DNA from: Nilaparvata lugens
Lineage: Eukaryota > Arthropoda > Insecta > Hemiptera > Delphacidae
Assembly (NCBI RefSeq): GCF_014356525.2
Contig: NC_052506.1
Coordinates: 11,951,283 to 12,015,282 of the forward strand
Direction: 5' to 3'
Length of the DNA stretch: 64,000 nt
The first letter of the stretch is position 1, and every line of letters starts with the position of its first letter. Position numbers and translations under genes: made by a program. Shown one piece after another: positions 1 to 12,699 of this stretch. A model generated the notes under the pieces. It saw nothing but the letters and a program-made list of their open reading frames with translations, was not told the origin of the DNA and made no database searches.

Positions 1-1041
1 GCTTCAAAATTATTCATCAATTCTATGAATTAATGCATTTGATGACTTGGGATCATTTAAAATTCTTTTGCTTCTCTACTCTGATAAAACTGTACTAAAG
101 ATTTTCAAAATTCGAAGTTTATAGTTTTGTTTTCATTATATTTGTAGTTTTTCAGGCATTGAAAAGTTGGGCTACCTCTTCCAGGGGTAATGACTATCAG
201 AGCACTATAATGTTGAAACCTAATTAGCAAGTATAATGGAAATACATTCGGTTGATCACATTTAGCAAGCAATTGCAGTCGTAAAGTATTCCGTAACACA
301 CCACATTCCACACACCACACCGTAACATACCGGCGGTATTCAGCATTCAAGGCCCATTAATATGGGAGGACTGAACGCTGCTAAGGGATTGCTATAGTTT
401 ATAGACATAATGCAGAAGACTAGATATACCGACAGCATCCAGCTCACAATTCATAAAGCATACTCCACAAGATGCATGCGCTGTATAAGCAAGGCTGCTT
501 AATAAACGCTGTATATCAGGTTGGTAGTAACGTTAATAAGTGCTATACGTTAGCACTTGCAGGATGAAGCAGCCAGCTATATTATTCACTCTTGCTCCTA
601 CCGTCGTTCACGCTGAAAACGCGTCGAGTTTCCCAAGTAAATTAGGCTTTTACTGAAGTTTATCGTGTCCACCGTCGCAAAAAGGCTGTCGACATTCGAA
701 CAAAATTTCCCTCTTGTCCGCGAATAATTTGCGTCAAAACTAATTTCATGATTAAAATTCATTACCAACGTTTCTCCTTAATACCTATCATCCTACCCTG
801 CTAATTAATGGACATACTAATCGAATTACTGTCGATTGAACCGACTCGAATAATATGGAAAATTGTAACAGATACAACTCTGCTCGTTTTGGTCAATCCA
901 AGGCGTATGAGTATATCCGAATTGTAGAAAGTGAAAAAAGGGAAAAAATTTCGCAAACTAGAGGAAAGCTACAATATTGTAAATGTATCTTTCCTCTATG
1001 TATCTATAGTATAACTGATACTATAGTATCTTGAGTCACAA
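1..1041. other. AT-rich sequence without recognised genes
   Basis: Only short open frames with no family resemblance occur on either strand, and I found no obvious repeat family shared with the rest of the window. Roughly 590-700 is somewhat richer in CG dinucleotides. No exon is bounded by convincing splice sites. Most likely intronic or intergenic DNA. Confidence 0.5.
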
Positions 1042-1141
1042 GGACGGGAAGGGGCCTTTTGCAGGCGAGAACGATGTTTCTAGTCGAGGCGTTAGCCGAG
1101 ACTAGAATTTTATTTGAGCACTGCAAAAGACATTCACGTCC
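1042..1141. repeat. Short foldback element
   Basis: The outer arms (GGACGGGAAG at the left, CATTCACGTCC at the right, each next to a TTTTGCAG-type block) are imperfect inverted repeats. The centre at about 1079-1107 forms a second hairpin with CTAGTC/GACTAG and GGC/GCC pairs. It is GC-richer than its flanks. This resembles a MITE-like palindrome, but only this copy was seen, so the family is unassigned. Confidence 0.4.
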
Positions 1142-3027
1142 AAGTAAATTACACTATTTTTTGTCATAATAATATAGAAAAGAATAATAACTATTGAGAA
1201 ACAGAAAACATTACCTGTTTGTGCTGACATTACTACATGCATTCTATAAACATAACCTACGGTAGTTTACAAGTTTCGAATCAGGAATTTCTTGATTGTC
1301 GTTGACAAAACTTCCACCTGGAGTGCTAAAAGACGGTTTTTATACCAGTTTTGCTGTTCCTTATTCGGAACTAGGAAACATACTCGACTGTAAAGATATG
1401 ATTTTATCACAGTATAGTATGCTGTAATGAGAATCATATGTTTATTTGTTCTACAATCAACTGTTTACCGGCTTGATTTCATGGATGTAAAACAGCTGAA
1501 ATTGAATGTCTATGACAAAAATGAACAAACAGAAAATGATGAGTATTTGAAACAATTATTGAGGTAATTTGAAATTGGAAACATTGAAATTGTTACACCT
1601 CGTAATTGATCATTTGTACCAAGAAAATTAATTCTATACTGCATTAAATATAAATTTTACTTAAATGTCATTCCTTGCATTTTATCAGTACTCAAAAATT
1701 AACAACTTAATTTTTCACAGGTATGTTTCAATCAAGGAAAGACGTTGCGTTTGAGATTGTAAGGTAACAGCACTTTTATGTTTTCTTGTCTCATCTAATT
1801 TAATCAATCAAAATATTTAGATGCATTGGCTTAACAAGGTTCTAACTGACATTTTTGTTGAAATTGAGGTGATGATGAATTATAAGTTATTTAAAACAGC
1901 TTATTATGGTAATCTAACAAAATGTGGTATACAGTGATGCAATATGATTATCAAGAAGATTATGTCCCAATATTTCTGAAAATATAAAAATAGCATCGCA
2001 ATAAATCTGATGGATTGAAAAAAGTGCTATTGATTTCTGAGAATACTAATATGAGAACACTTCTTCAACAATAATGAATTCTCAGTGCATTAATAATGCA
2101 CTTTGAAAGTTTGCTTTCAATTTGATTTAGTAGTTATTATCACTTATTGCATCACAATTTTATATAATTTATCACTGTGAAATGATTTACAATTAATAAT
2201 TTTACTACGAGTAGTCGAGTACTATAATAACCAACATCAATGACAAAGTCTGGAACTGGCGGATTGAAAACTAAGACCCCAATTCACCAAAAACAAAAAC
2301 TAGGTTTTGAGTGGCAGTTGTTACTAAGTTAGATGATTTTGAACTGGTTTTGTAATATGATTTTTTGTTTATTAAGAATCAACTGGCGCTCCAAACCAAG
2401 TTTTCGTTTTGATGAATTCGATCCCTAGTTTGCAATGCGAATGCCCCTTGATATGGAGAGTGCGAAGTGATGTCTGAAATGCATATATTTATTATTTATT
2501 CTGATGAATTAATTGAAATTCGAAGTTAATCGATCAGAATGAATTGAATGTCAATGAAAAATGTCATTACCGCGATATAGAATTGTCATTGGGCAGTGTT
2601 TGTTACTTTCATCGTTTTACTTGTCATTCCGTTCGTGATGTTCCCTGAGTTACCCCACCAACCAAAAATGACTGTCAGGCTGTGACATTCCCTGATTTTG
2701 TTTTCCCTATATAGGTAGATTGTTTATTAGAGTGGTCTGCTCTCATACGAATGGATGCTATTTAATTGACATTGGAAAATGTTTGTGTAACTCCATTAGT
2801 TGAGAGAGATAAGCTTATCGATTTTTTATTCCTTGTTCAACTAGGCCTACAGGCTGTTCAAACTGCTCTGATATCTTCATGGTTTGCATGGTTTATTCCT
2901 AGAAGACTAAAATGGATAGAACACTTTTAAGAAAGTGGATGAATTAGGTATTTTGAGAATCCTGTGCTGTTTGTAGTGCTCTCAAAATTAGCATCTAGTT
3001 TCCTACTACACTTGAAAATACCCTAGT
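1142..3027. other. AT-rich sequence without recognised genes
   Basis: No open frame longer than about 60 codons with coding character, no tandem array and no copy of the repeat families seen elsewhere was recognised. Short poly-A/T stretches are scattered through it. Interpreted as intronic or intergenic filler. Confidence 0.45.
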
Positions 3028-3832
3028 AATACCATAGAGAAACAATAGCGTAAGTAGATATCCTATGGTATAGGGCGTTTATGTCGCAACTTTTACTGTT
3101 ATCTCAAGCCGATTACTGTCGATTTCTACTGTTCTGACCGGGTAAGAGTGTATGAACGGCACAATATTTATTTATATATGTATTTATTTATTCACAATAT
3201 CACATCGGAAACAACAGGTAATGACCCAAATATGTTTCCTTAACACAACAATAAGTACAGTGTACAATTCAATCAAAACAAAAAAAAAAGATACTAAAAC
3301 TAACGTTTGAAAAGAAAGGAAATAATACTTAGAAAACTACTTCTTAAACATTTCTTAATAGAGTTGATGGTGAAAGTGATGATGAAAATGAATATATGAA
3401 GTGATGAAGGAGAGGTGCTTTCAATAAAGATGATGAGAGAGCATGCAGTCTCATATAAATGATAGGATGAGGGTGATAATGATAACTGCCAGCAAAAAAC
3501 ATTGAAAATAAGGGGTAAGTAAGAATAAAACGAGTTTGAATGAGCAAATAAAGAAAAATTAATATTTAAAGAGTGATATTTTTAACAATGATAGAAATAT
3601 TAGCGAAAATTATGGCTGCTGATTAAAAATTCAGTTATTCTGATTCTCTCTCAGAAGCATCGTTATTGTGCGCTTGAAACTTAAAGGGCCATCAGAAAAC
3701 ATGAGAGACCAAATATGAGAGACTACCAGCGTCATAAAGCTTCACAAGAAAGAACTACGTGGACTATACGCTTGAGATAACAGTAAAAGTTGCGACATAA
3801 ACGCCCTTATGCTATTGTTTCTCTTTGGTAAT
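3028..3832. mobile_element. Foldback (TIR) element of about 0.8 kb
   Basis: A block ending in ACTGTTATCTCAAG at 3070-3107 recurs as its reverse complement at 3771-3808. The match continues outward through GAGAAACAATAGC on both sides, with about 17 extra bases in the left arm. The interior is AT-rich and holds no transposase-like frame. This is the form of a non-autonomous DNA transposon with long terminal inverted repeats. No clear target duplication was found and the superfamily is unknown. Confidence 0.6.
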
Positions 3833-6565
3833 ACTCTTTTTTGTTTATATAGCTACAGGAATTATTGAAAAACAATAGAAGCAATCAAGTAGCATTTTTA
3901 ATTGATAAATAACACCTAGCTTCTATTCATTAGACCATTTTAAAGTGTAAATGAAATTATTATATTTTTCCTATTGTGAATTGTGATATTATATTTTTCA
4001 TACTATCTTGTGAATTGGTTTAATGAGTTGAAATTAGATGTGAGTTGATAGAATAAAATGGGTACTTCAATATTTCTAATTATTACCCTTGTTACATCCA
4101 ATAAGAGTTTTTTATGTATCAATCACTGCCATGTTTGAGTTGTATGTATGAGTCCATTCATACTTCTAGCATTTTTTTATCAGTATGAAGTTAGGTCTCC
4201 TACAATGTAGCCCAATTGAATGAATTCTTTCGTGCTTGCCCTCTCAATAAAATATTCAAGTTGAACATTTCTCTCCAATAATAAAAATAATGTCTGATGG
4301 TGGCAAGCAACTTATTATTTGGCCATAGAATATCGTGGGAACGACCTGAGACACAATGGCTGGGTTCAGCAGGGAAAGCAATAGGCAGTGCAGGGAAATG
4401 AATCTGTGTTAATCCGGACTTAGCCGATATTCATGCAAGGCAAGGGAAACAAGCAAGAATGAAACCAGAGAACGGAATAAAACAAGAGAGCGGCGCAGCG
4501 CAGCGCCGGAAAGGGTTGAATAGGAAAAAGCAGCTCCAACTCCAATAGAGAGACCTTTCCCATTCTCTTCTCGGCTGGTTTCGTTTTCTCTTTCTAGTTC
4601 TTTTACCGCAGTCTTCTTTAGAAACACATTTGGAATATTGACCGGAAAGCTTTTGTGGTCCTCCTCCGTCTAAAACTCCTTAGGTCGGCTGGAAGCCGAA
4701 ACATCACTTTCCATACAGATATTGGTTCTCAGTTGTTGCTCAAACAATATTTTACGGCGTCACCCAGAGATAAAAAGAATATAAAGAAGGAAGCGAATGA
4801 AAGAAACATTTTCTATCTCACGAACTCGTGTACACTTGTTTGCATATGCTTACCGCTTTCTCTTTCTTCCCCGTCTTCTTCCGTTGAGTGAGAAACGATA
4901 TTTGGGTCGTCGCTTGAAATTCTCGTTTCAAGGAATGGAAAACACAGACCTTCTTCCCATCCTGCTGGGCAAGAAGTGAAGTCAGCATCTCCAAGCAAAG
5001 AAAACTCATTGCATTACGGTCAATGCATTTTTCATCGCGCCTTTATTTTCCCATTTCACGTTCCCATATTGCCCCGAACAAAATACATTTCTCCCAGTGA
5101 TATTCAATTACACATATTTCTAATAAAAGCACTTGCTGATTATCTGCTTTTTTGAAAATTATGTTGGTTCAATGATTGTTCTATCTTCTACAATTTTCAT
5201 TGCATTATTGGTTTAGCAAATTTGTGAATGTTTTTATTTGCCAAAAACAAAATACAAAAAAGCTTTACAAAATATAAATATATGCTACTGAACTTAACTA
5301 AAATATATACATAAAAATTAGGGAACTATTAATAATAAAATTTTTGCTCTACTGGCGAAAGTAACACCTGAGCGTCAGTAATGATCATACTCAAAATTCT
5401 ATCAAAGGAACATCATAATATTAGAAAAATGATATTTTTTGTGAATTTTTACATATACAAAGGAAGATGATGACATGTTCCTCTCTGTTATAACTTCCAC
5501 CCAGTACAGCTAACTTCAACTGTACAATGGTAAGCTGAAAAATACTGACCAATACTTTTATTTCATAATTAATTCATAATTATGATTTATGATTTATTCA
5601 TGATTATTCAAAACTCATTATCGTGAACGTGATAAAAAAACATCTAATATCGTTAACGTTTCCCGAGGAAGCTTGTTATACGATTGTCAATCAGTCAATA
5701 ATTGGTATTCCAACTACCTGAAGCAATCTCAAGATCTTCCTGACTTCAGGCACTTAACTCGTTCTACAATAACTTCGGGAATATCAACAAGCGACGATCT
5801 CACACATTTTACCGCTGCCTCTTTTATTATCCTAATTATTGTGATTATCTTTTCAGTAACATATGTTTCAAAGGGGTTTAATCAGAGCCAGATCAAAATT
5901 ATTCGAGTTTGGCCCTCCTCCCCGACAATAGTTGGAAATTGGTGGTTATAGTGTAGAGTGTAGAGGGTGGTACCCGGCACCGGCAACGTAGCGTTTCCTA
6001 TAGAGTATTCTAATGATGGTAGTAGAGCCGTACCAGAATGAGAATAATGGTGATTGTTTATGCAGATGTTTAAGTAGATAATGCTATGTAGATGGGCTGT
6101 CTGTCACTCGGTAGTAATTTACACCCCTGCATCCTACTATTATTCTGAAGGTGTGTTCACCGGTTCACCCCTGATATGCGTTTCCGTTGTTAATGACATG
6201 CTGCAATGGAACTATTCCCCGATTACATGGCGTATGTCGCATTCTATTTGATGATTTGTTTCCTTGTTTTGTTTTAACTGCATATTTCACTATGCATCGC
6301 CTGATATTTCTCTGGACAGGCATGTGATGTGTCCACCATCAGCAATGAAATCCAAACAGCTCGTGCTGCCTAATCTCTGCAGTTTGTATCATAATCTCCG
6401 AAATTTGACGGATCACTAAACTTGCATATTGATGATATTCGCTTTCAAAGATCCTCATGATTGTAAATTATCCTGCGTATTCAGTTGATTAAATCTTACC
6501 TCTCAATACATACTTATTCTAAATTATACAAATTAGACATCAACAGAAATTACAAATCATAATAT
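3833..6565. other. Non-repetitive sequence, GC-richer around 4300-5060
   Basis: Most of this stretch is AT-rich with nothing recognised. The part at 4300-5060 is more balanced and has several overlapping short frames on both strands, but none has recognisable domains or paired splice sites, so I did not call an exon. A second mixed segment lies at about 5940-6400. Regulatory function is possible but unsupported. Confidence 0.35.
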
Positions 6566-6630
6566 AGATCCTTATTTATAAAAACACGTCACTAACATTG
6601 GCTACTTTTTGACAAATTAATAAAAACAAT

Positions 6631-6886
6631 ATAAAAATCTTGTAGTACCCTTTATTTTTAAAAACTTTGAAATAGTTCAACAACTAGTTTAGACCCTAAC
6701 TTAGGTCATTTTCAAGTGGAAATTTACTTTTTCAAGTTGACATTTAGCTAATATATCAATTTCAAGTTGAAATTGACATTTTCAAGTTGACATTTCAACT
6801 TGAAAATGATCTAAGTTAGGGTCGAAACTAGTTGTTGAACTATCTTGAAGTTTTTAAAAGTAAAGGGTACTACAAGATTTTTATAT
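6631..6886. mobile_element. Foldback MITE (CTTGTAGTACCC family)
   Basis: Long inverted arms start with an AT-rich edge followed by CTTGTAGTACCCTTTA and run inward through AGTTAGGGTC-type blocks to a centre built of TTTTCAAGTTGACATT repeats. A much shorter member lies at 23629-23690. The outer flank at 6570-6630 (TTTATAAAAACAC, GGCTACTTTT, TTAATAAAAACAAT) matches the reverse complement of the flank beyond the second copy, so the mobile unit is probably larger on that side. Confidence 0.65.
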
Positions 6887-7005
6887 ATTTTTTTAATCTT
6901 TATTTATTTATTCAGTCATGTACAATTATTACACTTATGTGAGAAGTCACACCAGCTTTTGTCCAAAACTGTCCCTTCTCAAATTTATACTATGCAAAAT
7001 TTATA
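6887..7005 (+). repeat. Dispersed repeat, GGGGAAGG/CCAAAACTG tail family
   Basis: A T-rich TTTATTTATT stretch is followed by a block with GTCCAAAACTGTCCCTTCTCAAATTT. Related blocks occur at 23795-23900, 27892-27965 (reverse), 33225-33335 and 62335-62440. The family has no coding capacity here. It could be a SINE-like or retroposon 3' segment, but no internal promoter or poly-A tail was identified. Confidence 0.45.
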
Positions 7006-7167
7006 TTATGCTCATCTAAAGAACTACATGACTGTTAATGTGCAACATACAAATTGAAAGAATACTTTTTGATCTATAATTGGAAAGTCAACTAGAAACT
7101 GTATTGAACATTTATTATGATATTGACGACATAATGTTGTTTCAGACACTTCTCCTGTAAATAGATG

Positions 7168-8150
7168 TTGCAACTTTAAATTCTATGCAAATTTCCAAGT
7201 CCACTTTCAAGTACAATGTCAATAATTATAATTATATCAAGATTTTGAACGGATGAATTTCTTTTAATGATAACCTGGTTAATAGGATACGCTATGAGTG
7301 ATTATAGTATACTTTTCATTCCAACTTTAAATTATATAGAAATTTTCAAGTCTACTTTCAAGTACATTTGCATGGTATCCAATTTCAATAATTACAATTA
7401 TATCACATTTTGAACGGATGAATTTCTTTCAATGATAACCTGGTTAATAGGATACGCTATGAGTGATTATAGTATACTTTTCATTCCAACTTTAAATTCT
7501 ATAGAAATTTCCAAGTCTACTTTCAAGTACATTTGCATGGTATCCAATTTCAATAATTATAATTATATCAACATTTTAAACGGATGAATTATTTTAATGA
7601 TAACTAAACCTGGTTAATAGGATACGCTATGAGTGATTATAGTATACTTTTCATTCCAACTTTAAATTCTATAGAAATTTCCAAGTCCACTTTCAAGTAT
7701 ATTTGCATGGTATCCAATGTCAATAATTATAATTATATCAACATTTTAAACGGATGAATTATTTTAATGATAACTAAACCTGGTTAATAGGATACGCTAT
7801 GAGTGATTATAGTATACTTTTCATTCCAACTTTAAATTCTATAGAAACTTCCAAGTCTACTTTCAAGTACATTTGCATGGTATCCAATGTCAATAATAAT
7901 TATAATTATATCAACATTTTAAACGGATGAATTATTTTAATGATAATCTTGTTAATAGGATACGCTATGAGTGATTATAGTATAATTTTCATTCCAACTT
8001 TAAATTCTATAGAAACTTCCAAGTCTACTTTCAAGTACATTCACATGTTATCCAATGTCAATTATATCAACATTTTGAACGGATGAATTTCTTTCAATGA
8101 TAACCTTGTTTATAGGATATGCTATGAGTGATTATACTATAATAATCATT
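7168..8150. repeat. Tandem array, about 168-bp unit, about 6 copies
   Basis: The marker GGATACGCTATGAGTGATTA recurs at 7285, 7450, 7620, 7790 and 7958, with a variant at 8115, giving spacings of 165, 170, 170, 168 and 157. Each unit also contains CCAACTTTAAATTCTATAG and a cluster of AATTATAATTATATC. Units differ by small indels and substitutions, the last being most diverged. No coding content. Confidence 0.9.
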
Positions 8151-9006
8151 GCAATTTACTGTGTGTTAAGGAGTTTGATCCACCCTTGAAAACTGTGTGG
8201 GTTTAGGAAGGTTTATCTTTCATTTGTATTCTCGTCGCTTGCAGCTCAATTCAACAGCTTTGAGTGTGGGACACTCACTTTTTCGAATAACAATAGCGAC
8301 AAGTTGATGCCCTCGAACAATACAGCGTGACGTTGAGTATAATGAAGCGTGATTTTTGATGCTTCATCGAGACTGTGGTGCGGATATCATTGTGTAACTG
8401 CGGGCGGTCGGCTGGTCTCAACTCGATTTGTCTTGTCATTCACTCTTGTGATACGATGAGACCTGTGCGCACTGCGCAGAGGAGAAGAGCCACTTGGATA
8501 GCAAGTCACGTCTAGAGTCTCAATCGCATTGATTTGCCCCTCGACTCGCAGACAGCCAGTGCTATAATTAGAATGACATCAATCAAACTCCTCAATTAAC
8601 TTTTGTTGGGGCTGAGAGCTGAGAGTAGTCTCTTGTTCAAGCCATGAATGAAGAATGGCGCTGACAACATGAATCATCATGCCGCTTTGTTAGTGACGTT
8701 GATACATGTTCTCTCATCATTGACCAATAATCTAGATGCTCATTCTGTAATAAATTCTGATTTTGAATCAGTAGAATAGAATAGAAATGAACTTTATTCA
8801 ACAAAACGATTCAAACAGTTCTCAATGTAGAAAACAAAGAAACAAATTGAAATAATAAACAGTAAATCAGAAGTAAACAGCAATTGTGAACCAGTATTTT
8901 GAATAGTTTTCTTATTACAATCCTTATCCCTTATTGTGTATAAAAGTTAATTTATTTTGAAAGTTTTAAAAGAATTTTGGATAAAAATTAGAGTTAGATA
9001 CTGTTA
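8151..9006. other. GC-richer island then AT-rich spacer
   Basis: The part at 8160-8600 is noticeably less AT-rich than the array before it and shows no repeat copies or convincing exon. Its CG-containing words and balanced composition would suit a regulatory island, but that is inference. From 8760 to 9006 the sequence is AT-rich with nothing recognised. Confidence 0.3.
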
Positions 9007-9312
9007 GGCTGTCGCCATGACAACGAAATCGCTGCTCTCTGATTGGTTAGCTTGTGATTGGATGAATTCTCTCTCACTCAGTTCTAATTGGCTGACGCCA
9101 TAACAATGAAATCGCTGCTATCTGATTGGTTACCTTGTGATTGGATGAATTCTATCCCACTCAATTATTATTGGCTGTCGCCATAACAACGAAATCGCTG
9201 CTCTCTGATTGGTTGAATTCTCTCTCACTCAATTCTTATTGGCTGTCGCCATAACATCAGAATTGCTGCTCTCTCATTGGTTAGTTTGTGATTGGTTGAA
9301 TTCTCTCTCAGT
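9007..9312. repeat. Tandem repeat, 83-bp unit, 4 copies, rich in ATTGG
   Basis: GGCTGTCGCC (GGCTGACGCC in the second unit) starts units at 9007, 9090, 9173 and 9241. The third unit lacks about 15 bases of the TTAGCTTGTGATTGG part. Each unit carries several ATTGG words, the reverse of CCAAT, spaced along the unit. No open frame persists across units. Confidence 0.85.
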
Positions 9313-11120
9313 AAATGTGTGGTGGTTTCGTATTAGAGATTGCTAGAATGCATATTGTAAAATTTTTAATATTTTTTTGAAGTTCTTTGTTAATTTAACT
9401 TGAAGATAATCTCCATTTATCTATTATAGGCCTAACTGCAATCATGAATTCGGAAATGAGTGGCTCTAAAAATAATATTTTGAAATAACTTGTTATTAAA
9501 TGTGATTCAGCAAATGTGATTCTTACTTGGAAGAGAAAAATTATTAATCTTCTTAGTTGATCGATTGAGTGAGGTATCAATCACTGATACCTATATATTA
9601 AAATCAGGAACTCTCCCTCATTCACAGCCGTATAGTCTTCTTGGGGGATTCCATTCTTCAATAATGTTAAAATTTTTAACAAAATAGTAAAGTAATTTAT
9701 CTTTATATTTATTATTTCATTGTAACTTAACTATATCTTAAAAATTTGTAATTTCATGTGGAAATAAATTGAAATGTAATTAATTAGTTCATTCTTATTA
9801 CCTACTATTTCCAATAGCTATTTGCATCAATCTGAGCGTCCATAATCCAAAAATTTCAGTTATGACTGTTAAATAGACTCTCTTTATACCTCATGCTGAG
9901 ATGGATTATTCAGCCAAAACTTGCTTCATATTCTTCCCATTCAGATTATAGGAATCTTGTAATAGAATTCATTATATTAATAGTTTTTATCATCATTATA
10001 ATCGTCGTTGTCGTCATCACTATAGTTCAGTTTACTAAAGCGAGTGTTCTCACCTCGTTTGAGTTCGTTGAAAACCCGTGATCGATCTCGCCCTTGAGAT
10101 TTGTGGTGGAACTCAAGTTGAAATTTTCAATTCGCTGCAGTTTGCCAACTAAAAAAAGTTTCAGAAAGTTTTCTATTGCAAGGACATATTGCTGCTGTAG
10201 TTTTTCTGCATTTTAAAGCGGAGTATCACCCACGTGTACTGTTTTCGCAGGCTGAACAATCTCGGAAATCATTTCATAATTGCGGTGCAAAACACTTGAA
10301 AATCCAAACGACAGACCTTTGTCTTCTTACTCGCTCGTTGGAAACGTTCTATTAGCTACAAACTTGTGAAGGTGAGCTATCAGAAGAAAAGCAATTCTAG
10401 TGCTGTATTGTGATGTACAGTGTTTTTTTAGCCGGAACTGCGGTGAAGAAAAAGTTTGAAGCCAGTTTTGACATCTTCATATTTGAATGCGGCGTTATCT
10501 GCATCCCTCCCATGTCTCCGTTGTATTTATAGCCCTAATGTAGAACTTTATTCTCCTTCACCTTGCTCAGGCCAAGAGAAATATCATCCCCCAGTAAGTG
10601 TTGGCTCAAAATAATTCTCAAACTTTTTCAATTTAAAATTCTAATTCAACGTGTTCCTGATATATTCTATCGCGTCGAAATTGTCCCAAGGCTGAGCGTA
10701 TTTCTTGAATAAATTTCAATTTGATTAGTGGCATTCATTTCTAGGAGAAATATTCACTCGAATTTCCTCGGTCTTCCATAATTGCAAGTGGTTTGACTCA
10801 GTTATGCAAATTGGAGACCATTTTCATGACTGTGCAAAATTTCTGATTCATTCTGTTTGTTTCATTACAATAATTTCATGATTAATAATGTTAAGTGAGA
10901 GTAATGGAAAAACTCGAGTTTGATGCCTCCAGCTGAGTCAACGTTCTATTCCTTCTTTTCATATTCTCATTTCTTCTTCTATTGACTTTATTTGTATTCC
11001 AATCAAATCTCCTCCGTTAACGATTTTTCTTCCAGTTCAGGACCAATATTTGAGTAATATAATCAAAAAACTCCATTTACAATAGACATTAGATAAAACC
11101 TTCTCTACAGTGATAAATAA
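9313..11120. other. Sequence without recognised genes
   Basis: Short frames on both strands have no recognisable domain. The segment at 10080-10600 is more balanced in composition but contains no paired splice signals that I could defend. Nothing repetitive was recognised. Confidence 0.4.
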
Positions 11121-11273
11121 GTGCCGGTTGCACAAAAGCCGGTTAAATTTTAATCGTGATTAATCCCACGAGAACCAATCAGAGTAGCCGTCTTATCAAA
11201 AAGGCCTTCTCAGATTGGTTCTCGTGAAATTAGCCACGGTTAAAATTGAACCGGCTTTTGTGAAACCGGGCCC
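11121..11273. mobile_element. Foldback MITE, GGTTGCACAAAAGCC family, copy 1
   Basis: The ends GCCGGTTGCACAAAAGCCGG and its near reverse complement are followed inward by a second complementary pair, CACGAGAACCAATC and GATTGGTTCTCGTG, so nearly the whole 153 bp folds on itself. Relatives lie at 36100-36288, 37866-38052 and 62980-63120. It has no coding capacity, so it is a non-autonomous element whose transposase source is not in the window. Confidence 0.75.
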
Positions 11274-11707
11274 AAGTATTTTAAAACTAAATAGTTCTCA
11301 AGCTCCAGATTTTGCTTTCCTCTTTGTGGTGAAGATTGAGTAGCTCGTCCGATCACAACCAACATATATTATGGAAAAGTATAATCTAGAAATTCTTTAT
11401 AAGAAACAAAAATAGCTTGATATGAACTTCTAATAATTCAATGATGGTTGATTATACTGCTGATTTTACATGCAATCTTATTAGAAATATTAATTACAAG
11501 TTATTAAGCAAAAATTAGTTTGATCATGATTCATGAATTATTTGCGGTTTGGGTTGTGGGCTTTGAAGAAGGTATATTGTTTGCATTAAATTTGATCCCT
11601 ATAAATGTAGACTGAAATTTTTTTGTTCTCATACTTGAAGTATCCAAGTATTCAATTTGAATGATTCCGACTCAATGCCTTACTACCTTAGACCTGAGCT
11701 ACTAATG

Positions 11708-12035
11708 ATGGGGGATGTTTCACAGAGACAAGTTCTCACAGAGACAAGTAGTGGTTTTGAACGATATTAGTGTCACAGAGACAAGTTTCACAGGAGCAAG
11801 TATTTCTATAAATGGCAGTCTCACAGGAACAAGTTCCCACAGAGACAAGCAGTTTCATAGAGACAAGGTCTCCGTCCAAAGTAGTAGCGCTATAAATGGC
11901 AGTCTCACAGAAGCAAGTTCCCACTGGAACAAGGTGTTTCACAGAAGCAAGGTCAGTGTCATAGAGACAAGGTAGCGGATGTAGGAAGAAGTTAGGCGTG
12001 TTGCCTACATCTGAACTTGAAGGCACTCCATTATT
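11708..12035 (+). repeat. Minisatellite element, CACAGAGACAAGT modules, copy 1
   Basis: About fifteen variants of a module such as CACAGAGACAAGT or CACAGGAACAAGT are strung together, interrupted by ATAAATGGCAGTCTCACAG. The right flank (GTTGCCTACATCTGAA then AAGGCACTCCATT) is also shared with an inverted copy at 22960-23315. Conserved flanks with variable module numbers suggest one dispersed element carrying a minisatellite, not a simple local expansion. Confidence 0.7.
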
Positions 12036-12370
12036 TTTGTTCTAGTAAATTGAGTCTGCTGTTTTTTAATCATGCAGGAGTATGATTATGATTGAAGGTT
12101 TATCATATAAGATAGGGATGGGTTGGTAACCTATTAGAATTAGATAGAAGATAACTTAAATAAATAAATAAATTGAGTTCTATGCAAATGTAATATATTT
12201 CTACCAAACTCCAAGATAACTATTCCAATATATCTAATACGTATACATATAACCTTCAACCCGAAAGAATAATCAATATGAATATGAAATGGAATATATA
12301 AAAGCCAAATAGCCTACCACTGACCTATTCATCACCGCTTCTTAAAAACCACATGGCCAAAATGGTTTTT
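12036..12370. other. Spacer without recognised features
   Basis: AT-rich sequence between the minisatellite element and a Helitron-like 3' fragment. Nothing supported on either strand. Confidence 0.4.
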
Positions 12371-12443
12371 CATTATAATTCCTTCTTTCGTAATAAATTG
12401 TTTATGCTTTTGTACTCCTGAGCGAAGCTCGGTCCCCGATATT
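12371..12443 (+). mobile_element. Helitron-like family B, isolated 3' end
   Basis: This piece matches the last 70 or so bases of the element at 62647-63267 (CTTCTTTCGTAATAAATT, TTTATGCTTTTGTACTCC) and ends in a hairpin-forming GAGCGAAGCTC followed by GGTCCCCGATATT. The 5' part of the family was not found upstream, so the copy is truncated or its body is too diverged to see. Confidence 0.6.
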
Positions 12444-12531
12444 ATGAGCTAATCATCTCTTCTTTTTTCGAGCTGCGGTCTCGAATTGTAAATTCAAATT
12501 GATATAATATTAGCTCCAGACAGTCACAGAG

Positions 12532-12699
12532 TAAAGCTGCGTCAACACCAATAGATTCTATAGATTCTATTTGATTGAACATAACTTATCATACACATGA
12601 TGAACATATGTGTTTTTCATGTGCCGTTCAATCTATAATAATCTGTGAGGATTAAGTTATTAACATTTCGTTAATAACTTTGGTGTAAACGCAGCTTTA
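12532..12699. mobile_element. MITE with AAAGCTGCGT inverted ends and TA flanks
   Basis: The 5' end AAAGCTGCGTCAACACCAA and the reverse complement of the 3' end, AAAGCTGCGTTTACACCAA, match at 17 of 19 positions. Both ends abut TA, the expected duplicated target of Tc1/mariner-type elements. The 164-bp body has no coding capacity. Assignment to that superfamily rests on the TA flanks only. Confidence 0.7.

Noticed and set aside
11715..12026. Frames of 86 and 96 codons across the minisatellite
   Set aside because: Their length follows from the module repeats, and the translated repeats are not a known protein repeat.
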